Origin: a virus
Length of the DNA stretch: 31,766 bases
Virus record (IMG/VR): IMGVR_UViG_3300010354_017786
Span: 1 to 31,766 of that record
Reading direction: 5' to 3' (one strand)
Position numbers and translations under genes: made by a program. Shown here piece by piece: positions 1 to 7,763 of the stretch. Every line of letters starts with the position of its first letter. The stretch's first letter is position 1. The notes under the pieces are model-generated. The model had not been told where the DNA came from, did not search any database, and was given only the letters and a program-made list of their open reading frames with translations.

Positions 1-3000
1 GAGGCAAAGCCAGTATCATCTGCCGCCATATATAGATCGTCTAAAGTGTCTTCATCTTTGCGAATCTGTTTGGCAGTTGCATTTGCCTCACTGCGACTCA
101 TTCGGTAACGCTGCATCAAGGTTTTCTTGAGTTCCTCGTCATCCATTTGGGTGTAGTCCATGAAGTACTCGCCGTACTCAGAGTCAAGGTATCTCTGGAA
201 GGATTCCACCTCTTCTTGTGGGGTTGGATCAGTCAGCAATCTGTCAAGACTTGAACGTGAGGCAAAGCCATCAGAAGACCAAGCTTCACGAAATGCAGCA
301 ATGTGTGCGTCGTCGCCGTAACTTGAGCCCTCAGGGATGTAAGGTCTGGCTAGACCTATAAGTTTATCTTCAGGATCTACATCGGATAGCGAATCATCAT
401 AGAATCCCGATTCAATATCGCCATCCCAACGCCCTTCACCATCCCTATATGTATCGCCGTGGTTGTCGGCATATTCACTAATATCCTCAAAAGATGCAGG
501 CCCATTGAAAATAGCCTCGTATTGTTCAGAAGGAGTGAAATAGTCGTAAAGAGTGTTGCTCACCCAATCCGACCATAAAACTTCATCCGCTATCTCGCCG
601 CTCTCTATTGCTTCTTGAATTGCATCTACGATTTTCTTGTTTTCCTCGCTAAGGTATATGTAGTCTTTGTCCTCTTTGTAGGCACGTGAGGCAAAACCAT
701 CATCATCGAAGTAGTCCGGCTCGTCCGGCTCATAATTATTGGCGCTAACCATGCGATCAAAATTGTCATCTACCAACTCACTATAGAATCGGTCAAGTAT
801 TTCATTGACTGCTGTATCGCGAACATCACTATCTTCTGACAGATACCTCTCATACAAATCTTGTATTTCGGATTCGTTCAAAGAATTTCTTTGGCCGTAG
901 TTGTACTTTTCCAACTTCTCAAGTTCAAGTTCGCCCATACTAAGATCGTCTCTTAGGAATTCTTCAATAAATCCATCTGATAGTTCGGGTTCTGGTGGGT
1001 CAATAGGTGGTTCACCCATCCCTCGTGAAGCAAGACCAACTTCACGATTTTTTTCATCAGAGCCAAGACCGTATACACGCTTGTCGTAATCAGTCATTCC
1101 CTTGCCATCGCCTCGCAAGCTCGGACCCTCATCGGACATAATGTTGTGTCCTTGGCGACCAGCATACGAACGAGCCCTTATGTAGCCACGTTTTCTATTT
1201 GCCGCAGAAGGACTACCACGCATGACAGATGATGTAAGAAGTATTTCGTTGGCATGGAGAAGTTCGCCAGTTTCGGCATCTCTCACCGTAATGGTGTCTG
1301 GACCTCTGTTTTTGCCCTTGCGTGGACCCTTTGTGTATTTTCCATTTACAGAACCGGCAGCATCACGAAGTGCATCCACCGTGATGTTTTTGGATTCTGC
1401 TTCCATAATTTCATCAAGCGTTCCTTGCTCCATCACGATAGCGACATTGCGATTACGTACACGCTTGCCACCACGAGGTGGTTTTCTGGTCGGCATTTTT
1501 GGTGTCGCAACTGGTGCTGGGTCGCTCGCCAATAAATCTCGTTTTGCATTATCTATAATTTTTTTCTGTTGAGCAAGTTTTTCTGCTGATTCACCGTTCA
1601 GCCTCATGGCTTCAAGCAAACCCTCTTGTTCATCAATAAAACTTCGCAACTCGTCTCTTGAGTACTCTTCATCATCTTGTATTTCGCTTGGTGTTAATTC
1701 ACCCATTTTCTTACTGCCAAAGAATCGAACATCCTCGCCAGTTAACCGACGCACATCGTGGGTGCGCTTAACATCATTGATTGCTCGCCCCTTGCTTGAG
1801 GCCGATCTAACAGCATCGGCCTCTTCTCGGGTAACACCTGAGTAGACGTAACCTTTACCACCTGCATAGATCACCATAAGATCTTCTTTTTCTGGATCGT
1901 AAGAGACTTGCTCTACTGCCTCAGAACCACGAACATCAAATTCCTCAATATCACCATCTGTGTCAGTAACACCAGACCACTCGCTATCTCGGCGATATGG
2001 GTGTGCGCGCTTAATGTCGTTCATTGCGCGACCTTTGCTTGGTGCGGTCTTGAATGCATCAAGTTCGTCTTTATCAACACCTTCGTAAATGTAGGTTCCA
2101 CCATCTTTGTAGGAGACACGCATTTCTTGAGTGCTTGGGTTGTAGTCAACAGCCGTAAGTGCCGTTGAGTAAGTTACATCGATGGATTCAACACCTGGTA
2201 CATCGCCAGCCATGTCAAGTTCGCGTTTCGCTGCATCAAGTTCGCGGTCAAGTCGGCTTTCCTCATCATCATCTGTAATCTTGTCTTTGGCGGCTTGAAT
2301 TAAGGCCGCAATTGCATCTGTGCGGTTATCAAACTTCTGAACTGAAGTTGTTTCATAGGAGTCAGGTGTTTCTCTGTCGCCCTTATCTAGTTTTGCAACC
2401 CGAACCTCATACTTGCCAAAATCTGATACTCCAAGCGAGTATTGGGTAGTGTCATCGTTCGATGTCCAAGTAGCAACACCATCATCATCTACCGAGATCC
2501 GATCTGCATTGATTTCTAATGTCACATCTCTGCTAGCGCTATGTTCCGGATTGGCATAAACATCGTTAATTGCATTTATGATTTCTTTGCTTCGTGGTGG
2601 CTTTTCGCCAGTCAATGGCTTTGAAAGTCCAACAACTTCATCTGTTGTTGCTTTGCGTACATTTTTTCTGCGCTTTATATCATTGATGGCTTTACCAGCA
2701 CTCGGTGCATTCTCGAGTGCAATTGCATCGTCCATGCTGACATCCTCGTAGACATACATGTCGCCACGTCCATCTTCGCGCTTGTAGGCAACAAACAGAT
2801 TTCCTGAATCTGGGTCGTAGGAAACATAGTCAACAGCAGTGCTTGGCTGCATACCGAGACGTCGAGTTCTTGAGCCGACCGATGCAAAGCCATCTTCTGC
2901 GCCTTGTGCCTTTTCGCCAAATTGCGCCCTACGACGAGAATGAGCATCCGACATACGCACATAGGCGTTTTCGGCGTAATTCATCAAGCCAATATCTGGT

Positions 3001-6000
3001 CTTGTGTTTAGGCGACGACCATTCATTAGATCTTCAAGGTTGTGCCCCATTTCATTTTCTTCAATGAACTCTTGAAGGAATGAGTTTGCCCAATCAATTT
3101 GATCATCGTACGACAAACTGCCCCAATCGGTATTTTGCTTCAAGATACGTTGTTGAGTTTTATCTATCCAAGTTGGATCAGTATAGTTTGGCTCAATGCC
3201 AAGTCTCTTTGAGCCACTAGATGCAAAACCATCCTCTGTGATTGTTGGCATTCCTTCGCCGTTGAGATCTTCAAACTTTATTGGCCTGAAGCTCATATCG
3301 CGCTCAACTGCAGGAACCATTCCATTCACCTGTGCGCTAGCGAGTTCGCTTAAAGAAAAGTTACCCCACTCGTTTTCAAAACCTTCCACATAACCAAAGA
3401 AAGTATCTTCGCCGTCAAACTCAACTCCGTACCAAGTCCAATTGGAATATGGTGAGAAAAACTTTACTGCCAAAATTTTATCTTCGGTATCTACATCTTC
3501 TGTTGAGTAAAGTTCCGGCATTCTCTCACGGATATCTACTGGCATTAATTTGTGTCGACGCAACCCCTCGTTTGGTTCAGCAGGTCCGCGTGAGGCGAAT
3601 CCGTCATTGACCTTTGATGAACTTACATCTGTAATGTATTCATCCCTTCCAAAGAAGTTGAACTGATCTTCGTCGGTTGCTTTTCGTGCTTTTTTAATTT
3701 TCTTAAGAGCATTAATATGTTTGCCCTTGCTCTTCACAGTGGCGAGTTCTTCAACTTCTGTCATGTCTACATCTGAGTAGACGTACCAACCAATGTCGCG
3801 AGCATCGTTGTAAAGTTCTTCTGCGTAATCGTTAATTTGAGATGCAGACGCTGAACGATTTCCATCAGTAAGAATGGCTTCTGCTCGGTCAATATAAATG
3901 TCCCTATCTCTAGAAGATGCATCTTCCCAAGGTTTGCCTTTCAAGAAACCAACCATTAATTCACGAGAAGAGTCATCGTAGAGAATTCCACCTAGTGCTT
4001 TACTGCGAGGAGTGCGAACTCGATGTAATGATGCGAATCCTTCGGAAGAATTAACTGCGGCTCCGACTAAATCTGGTGCATCTACCTCTGGTGCTTTTTT
4101 GCCACCGTCAGATCCACCAAACAATTTACGAAGGTTTGGAGATTTTTCAAGTATGTGATTGATTGCCGCTGTTGCATCCTTGAATGCACGAGAAAGTGCA
4201 TCTGGGTCATCCTTCAACAACGATATCCAGCCCTTGATATAGGGAGCATGATCTTCTCTAAATGGAGCATCAATTCCGTGTGCGGCGAGGAACATGGCTG
4301 AACCAATTTCAGCAACAAGTTCTTCGTAGGCGCGAGTCTTGCTGTCGTTTGAATAATTTGCAACACTAGGTCTGTTAAGGCGCGATGCACCTCCGGTCCA
4401 GTGAATAGTTTCGTGTGCTAGTGATGAGTTCCACTCAAGAGCACCAACACCTTTTGAGAAATCGGGCATTGATACATAGTCACCAGTTGGCGAAAAGTGT
4501 GGTCCACTCATATTGTCAGTAACAACATTGACGCCAAGTTCCGAAATCGTATCTTCAAGAATTTTTATTCGCTGCTCTTCTGGTAGGTCGGCCGGAATTG
4601 CTCTGAGCGCCTCATCGCCACCATCTGCTTGGTCAATGTTAAATACTGTTGTTCCGCGGAACACAACGAATTCTTTTACGTTTCCGTCCTCGTCCTCTTT
4701 CTTGACTAGTTGAGGCCTAAGGATAGGAACACCTTTTTCACCTTTGCGAACTTGAGCGCCACGGGCTTTTAGTTGGTTGAAGCCTGCATATCTGCCGGTT
4801 TTGTAATCCGAATCTTTTGTTCGCATCATCAACCAGAAGGCATTAAAGCCCCTATATGGCTTACCAGTAGTTGGGTTTATGGGTAGTGTGTCGTTGCGCC
4901 ATGATGGCTTCCATGTTGCTGGATCAGCAGTTTCAAGTTCGGCAAGCAAACTTGTCCTAACACCTTCTACGAGTTCATTTAACTTGTCTTGCTTGACTTC
5001 GCCATCGTCATCACGACTAGCAAAACCAAATGGCTCACCCTGCGAGGCAAAGCCATCAGATTGCCTATTCTCAAGGTTGTCTGCTGATCCACTGAGGTAA
5101 TCGTCGTAGGCCTCTTGTGCGGCGGCTGGTAAAGCCTTACGTACATTGCCCTCATAATCGCTTACTGCATCTTCTAAATACTTATCCCACAAACCATCAG
5201 ATTCAACCCAGTAATCAGCAATTCTTTCTGCTTCGTCAGGATCTACATCATTGTTCTCTAGCTCATCTAGTAGGTCATCTTTAGTGAAACCATAATCACG
5301 ATATTTGTCGGGAACAACAAGTTCTCGTCCATCACGCGAGGCAAAGCCGCCCTCATCGTCATCAAAAGGAAGTTCGCCAACATATTTTTCTATTGCGCTA
5401 TCAATTTCGTCGTCCGCCTCAGCCTCCATAGCCAATTCAGCCATGGTTGGTCGGAAGCGCTCAGTTCTCTCTTCTTCTAATTCATCTCGTTCAATTCTTG
5501 CCGCTTCTTCTGCGTCTGCAATAGACTGGGGATCTTCTGTTTCTTCCTTTTCGGTTTCTCGACGCCCTCTATTTAATTCAAGTTCTTTTTCTTCTGCGAG
5601 AGTGTTCCATGCATCCTCGGCAAATTCACGAATCGCATCGTCGTACTTGCCGCTTTCCATGGCTTCAACAATTCCGTCATCACCAAGATTTCCATGTACG
5701 GCATACATATAGTCGTAATCAAGTTCTTTGATGAACTCGGTTTGATCGTCGTCGTCAAGTTCTTCCCATTTAGGATTAGGACCATAGGATTCACTTGATT
5801 CAATTAAGGAATCAAACTTTTCTTTGTATGCCCGACCTCGAGAAGCAAGGCCCTCATCGGTCAGTGGCGTTCTTGCTCTTGGTGCACTTGGAACTAAATC
5901 CGGTTTTGGTGCCTCTCGTTTTGCTGGTGGCACAAAGTCTTGCCCAAATGTTTCAGCATAGGAAGCGCGACGTTGAAATTCGTGTGAAACTTTTAAGAGT

Positions 6001-7670
6001 TCTTCATCAATTCTTTGCTTTTCTGCACCAGATGATTGTTTGCGAGCATTGATAAGTTTGTTGCCTTCTTTTGTAAGGTCAGCATCAGACATATCCCAAT
6101 ACTTGGCAAGCCCATCATTGGTAGGTCGGTTGTTGGCAAGAAATGCAAGATCTTCGCGTGTTTCTGGCTCTATCAAACCACCAAGAAGTGCTTCTTTGCG
6201 TTGTTCTGGTGTCCACTTATTCCTATCTTTCGGTAAAGAAACAGAGCGCGGTTTATCAAGTAGTGCATCCCCATTGCGTTTACGTCCACGAACATCTGGA
6301 AGGTCAAAACCTGGTTTTTTGATTGGGATGTATGGGCGTTGAAATGCGCTGCCGTCTTGAACAAAGCCGTCACCGTCGCCGTCAATTGCATATGGGTTAA
6401 ATGTTTGAGCAAGATCGCGAATTTTTCCGATTGCTTGTCCAATATTTCCACTAGCTTGACCAAGTGTTGCACCCAAGGCCTTTACGGCATTTTGTAGTGC
6501 ATCAAGGGCATTGGCAGTCAATGCTCCATCAATAATAATTCCCTTAGCACTTGGTCTCCCCACCAACTTGTGGTGACGCAAAACTGGGTTGACAAAATCT
6601 TTAGCACTTGCCATATACGATTCTGGCAACTCAATTAAGTGAGATATTTCGGATTTGCCAAACGGTGATTGGACCGTACTGTCAAACAAGTTCATCATTT
6701 CTTGCTGATCATCATTGCGATAAGCAATGCCACCATTTGGTACAACAACAGGAACACCTGGTTTTTGTTCAATGTTCTGCATTGGTTGTGGCTTTGGAGC
6801 ATCTGCTTCATACGGTTCTGGTTTCCCGAACATGAACTGACCACCCTCGTTATGGTAGGGAAGTCGATACATTGATGCTTTTCCATCTGACGTAGTGCGT
6901 CTAAATACAACTATGTTTTCAGTTGCATTAATAACTTCGATTTTAGAACCAGTTCGTTCGCTTAGTTCTGCTTGTAAAATATTTTTATCTGGTTGCGAAA
7001 GTTCACGCGACATTCCCTCTGCAAACGGGTTGCTCACACTTGAATCGTCTGTATATTTTTCAGGAGTAGCCACAACAACAATTCTTGGCATTTCATTAAC
7101 CAACGGAATCATTGGCATGCTTTCACTTTGCATTGGGATAATTGGCATGTGAGCTTTTTCGTCTGTCTTGATTGAAATAGTTCCAGTCAGTTGATTTGCG
7201 CCGTGAAGAACTGGAGAAACCTCATAAAGTTCTACTTCTTTAAGAATGTTTGCTTGAAGATTTTGATCAAACACTGAGTCAATTGTTTTGTATCCAATTG
7301 ACCACTCTTGGTCTTCTCCAAAAAAGGCAACTGTAGCAAATGCTTCTTTTCCTTTTTCGGATTGTAAATTAAATTGAACTTTTGCATAAAGACCACCAAT
7401 GCCAGCATTTCGCATCTTGGCAGGCAAGCGAGAGTCCCCAACTGGAACTTCGTACATTTCAAGAACTTTACCAATTGGGTCATTCCATGAATGTCCCCAA
7501 ACTACGCGTGGTTTTCTATGAGTAAGACTTTTGGCAAATGCGCCACTAATGACGATATCGCCGACTGAATCTTTGTTGCCAATTCCAGCAACGAAGCATT
7601 CAACTATTCCTTGAGCTTGGTCAACATTTACTTGACCATTGTTGCCGCTTTTGAAAAGAAGATTATCCAT
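1..7670 (-). CDS. Giant prohead protease fused to a polyvalent multidomain protein (partial, runs off left edge)
   Basis: A single minus-strand frame is open from ATG at 7670 to position 1, at least 2556 codons with no stop. Residues 1-165 form an S78/HK97-type prohead protease that matures the capsid: His60 lies in a GHSWNDPIGK stretch, there is a WSIGY strand near 123, and Ser152 lies in E-V-S followed by HGAN. Further on are a DGDGDG calcium-type loop (430-440), acidic helical stretches (610-870), an ArdC-N domain (about 897-1030), a zincin with HETIH at 1086-1090, four KTSC-like domains (about 1224-1337, 1604-1676, 1832-1896, 1914-1979) and DUF2958 (about 1377-1474). The rest to 2556 is unrecognised, much of it acidic. 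Twelve G[F/L]AS motifs punctuate it. The usual family member is a few hundred residues, so this is a very large fusion. The SD is weak (AGTAGG). It follows the portal after 93 bases. Frame and protease domain are firm; the roles of the C-terminal domains are inferred from family knowledge. Confidence 0.9.
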   Translation of the reverse strand, partial: MDNLLFKSGNNGQVNVDQAQGIVECFVAGIGNKDSVGDIVISGAFAKSLTHRKPRVVWGHSWNDPIGKVLEMYEVPVGDSRLPAKMRNAGIGGLYAKVQFNLQSEKGKEAFATVAFFGEDQEWSIGYKTIDSVFDQNLQANILKEVELYEVSPVLHGANQLTGTISIKTDEKAHMPIIPMQSESMPMIPLVNEMPRIVVVATPEKYTDDSSVSNPFAEGMSRELSQPDKNILQAELSERTGSKIEVINATENIVVFRRTTSDGKASMYRLPYHNEGGQFMFGKPEPYEADAPKPQPMQNIEQKPGVPVVVPNGGIAYRNDDQQEMMNLFDSTVQSPFGKSEISHLIELPESYMASAKDFVNPVLRHHKLVGRPSAKGIIIDGALTANALDALQNAVKALGATLGQASGNIGQAIGKIRDLAQTFNPYAIDGDGDGFVQDGSAFQRPYIPIKKPGFDLPDVRGRKRNGDALLDKPRSVSLPKDRNKWTPEQRKEALLGGLIEPETREDLAFLANNRPTNDGLAKYWDMSDADLTKEGNKLINARKQSSGAEKQRIDEELLKVSHEFQRRASYAETFGQDFVPPAKREAPKPDLVPSAPRARTPLTDEGLASRGRAYKEKFDSLIESSESYGPNPKWEELDDDDQTEFIKELDYDYMYAVHGNLGDDGIVEAMESGKYDDAIREFAEDAWNTLAEEKELELNRGRRETEKEETEDPQSIADAEEAARIERDELEEERTERFRPTMAELAMEAEADDEIDSAIEKYVGELPFDDDEGGFASRDGRELVVPDKYRDYGFTKDDLLDELENNDVDPDEAERIADYWVESDGLWDKYLEDAVSDYEGNVRKALPAAAQEAYDDYLSGSADNLENRQSDGFASQGEPFGFASRDDDGEVKQDKLNELVEGVRTSLLAELETADPATWKPSWRNDTLPINPTTGKPYRGFNAFWLMMRTKDSDYKTGRYAGFNQLKARGAQVRKGEKGVPILRPQLVKKEDEDGNVKEFVVFRGTTVFNIDQADGGDEALRAIPADLPEEQRIKILEDTISELGVNVVTDNMSGPHFSPTGDYVSMPDFSKGVGALEWNSSLAHETIHWTGGASRLNRPSVANYSNDSKTRAYEELVAEIGSAMFLAAHGIDAPFREDHAPYIKGWISLLKDDPDALSRAFKDATAAINHILEKSPNLRKLFGGSDGGKKAPEVDAPDLVGAAVNSSEGFASLHRVRTPRSKALGGILYDDSSRELMVGFLKGKPWEDASSRDRDIYIDRAEAILTDGNRSASASQINDYAEELYNDARDIGWYVYSDVDMTEVEELATVKSKGKHINALKKIKKARKATDEDQFNFFGRDEYITDVSSSKVNDGFASRGPAEPNEGLRRHKLMPVDIRERMPELYSTEDVDTEDKILAVKFFSPYSNWTWYGVEFDGEDTFFGYVEGFENEWGNFSLSELASAQVNGMVPAVERDMSFRPIKFEDLNGEGMPTITEDGFASSGSKRLGIEPNYTDPTWIDKTQQRILKQNTDWGSLSYDDQIDWANSFLQEFIEENEMGHNLEDLMNGRRLNTRPDIGLMNYAENAYVRMSDAHSRRRAQFGEKAQGAEDGFASVGSRTRRLGMQPSTAVDYVSYDPDSGNLFVAYKREDGRGDMYVYEDVSMDDAIALENAPSAGKAINDIKRRKNVRKATTDEVVGLSKPLTGEKPPRSKEIINAINDVYANPEHSASRDVTLEINADRISVDDDGVATWTSNDDTTQYSLGVSDFGKYEVRVAKLDKGDRETPDSYETTSVQKFDNRTDAIAALIQAAKDKITDDDEESRLDRELDAAKRELDMAGDVPGVESIDVTYSTALTAVDYNPSTQEMRVSYKDGGTYIYEGVDKDELDAFKTAPSKGRAMNDIKRAHPYRRDSEWSGVTDTDGDIEEFDVRGSEAVEQVSYDPEKEDLMVIYAGGKGYVYSGVTREEADAVRSASSKGRAINDVKRTHDVRRLTGEDVRFFGSKKMGELTPSEIQDDEEYSRDELRSFIDEQEGLLEAMRLNGESAEKLAQQKKIIDNAKRDLLASDPAPVATPKMPTRKPPRGGKRVRNRNVAIVMEQGTLDEIMEAESKNITVDALRDAAGSVNGKYTKGPRKGKNRGPDTITVRDAETGELLHANEILLTSSVMRGSPSAANRKRGYIRARSYAGRQGHNIMSDEGPSLRGDGKGMTDYDKRVYGLGSDEKNREVGLASRGMGEPPIDPPEPELSDGFIEEFLRDDLSMGELELEKLEKYNYGQRNSLNESEIQDLYERYLSEDSDVRDTAVNEILDRFYSELVDDNFDRMVSANNYEPDEPDYFDDDGFASRAYKEDKDYIYLSEENKKIVDAIQEAIESGEIADEVLWSDWVSNTLYDYFTPSEQYEAIFNGPASFEDISEYADNHGDTYRDGEGRWDGDIESGFYDDSLSDVDPEDKLIGLARPYIPEGSSYGDDAHIAAFREAWSSDGFASRSSLDRLLTDPTPQEEVESFQRYLDSEYGEYFMDYTQMDDEELKKTLMQRYRMSRSEANATAKQIRKDEDTLDDLYMAADDTGFA
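1735..4005 (-). repeat. Four KTSC-like domains within the giant fusion
   Basis: Four copies share a YD-x(n)-L-x-V strand, a central Y-x-Y followed by a valine turn (YVYSDV, YVYEDV, YIYEGV, YVYSGV), and a trailing S-x-G-K/R-x-x-N-x-[IVL]-K-[RK] segment. They lie near 4005-3655, 2860-2645, 2175-1985 and 1930-1735. The central Y-x-Y is the hallmark of the KTSC domain, named from the C-terminus of some lysyl-tRNA synthetases and suspected, not shown, to bind RNA. The first copy carries an insertion of roughly 55 residues between the first strand and the Y-x-Y strand. The last two copies are close together, without a GFAS motif between them. Confidence 0.75.
3255..3545 (-). other. DUF2958-like domain within the giant fusion
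   Basis: Residues about 1377-1474 read as a DUF2958 domain: ILAVKFFSPYSNWTWY, then a GEDTFFGYVEGFENEWGNFS stretch, SLSELAS, and finally VERDMSFRPIKFEDL. The order of a W-T-W-Y strand, an F-G-x-V-x-G loop, a LSEL helix and an ERD-x-x-F end is what I know for this family. It is a small domain of unknown function often found beside or fused to ArdC-like and helicase-type proteins of mobile elements. It lies between the motif copies at residues 1357 and 1481, so a cleavage there would free it as a unit of about 120 residues. Confidence 0.7.
4110..4985 (-). other. ArdC-type N-terminal domain plus zincin metallopeptidase domain within the giant fusion
   Basis: After the motif copy at residue 882, residues about 897-1030 match the ArdC-N pattern: a WKPSWR segment, then PYRGFNAFWL, then TGRYAGFNQLKARGAQVRKG, then a VFRGTTVFNIDQ strand. 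Next comes a zincin-like domain with HETIH (4401-4415, residues 1086-1090), a WTGG turn, AYEELVAEIGSAMF as the probable third-ligand helix, and a YIKGWISLLKDDP tail. This pairing is the one known from ArdC antirestriction proteins and from the polyvalent proteins of phages and conjugative elements, which can act in the newly entered cell to protect incoming DNA. The domain assignment is strong. Activity and the moment of action are inference. Confidence 0.85.
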
Positions 7671-7763
7671 TTGCCTACTCTGGTGATGTGTTGTTCAGCA
7701 ATGATAAACCAACAACTATCGCACTGACGGCAACTAATATATTCTATTAAGTAATAAGAAAAT
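7671..7763. other. Intergenic gap between portal and giant protease fusion
   Basis: These 93 bases separate the portal stop from the ATG of the protease fusion. They are AT-rich. I see no convincing hairpin with a T-run and no clear promoter. Only a weak AGTAGG ribosome-binding match precedes the protease start, so the two genes are probably on one transcript. Confidence 0.4.

Larger units (their letters stand above)
1..5852 (-). repeat. Twelve dispersed copies of a G-[F/L]-A-S-[R/x] protein motif
   Basis: The giant fusion carries the five-residue motif at residues 607, 775, 873, 882, 1211, 1357, 1481, 1594, 2212, 2325, 2468 and 2554. In nucleotides these are 5838-5852, 5334-5348, 5040-5054, 5013-5027, 4026-4040, 3588-3602, 3216-3230, 2877-2891, 1023-1037, 684-698, 255-269 and the edge-truncated copy at 1-11. 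Ten copies have Phe and two have Leu at position 2. Position 5 is Arg in seven of the eleven complete copies; Gln, Leu, Ser and Val occur once each. Asp or Glu directly precedes the Gly in eight copies. Synonymous codons differ between copies and flanking sequence does not match, so the constraint looks to be on the peptide rather than on recently duplicated DNA. Confidence 0.85.

Noticed and set aside
5305-5712. A 135-codon Ser-rich plus-strand frame
   Set aside because: It is opposite the acidic Asp/Glu-rich region of the giant fusion; Ser runs are the expected complement of GA-rich codons.
901-6342. Many short plus-strand frames that would make 1-7670 look like several small rightward genes
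   Set aside because: The opposite strand holds one unbroken frame with recognisable domains, while these frames lack ribosome-binding sites and domains.
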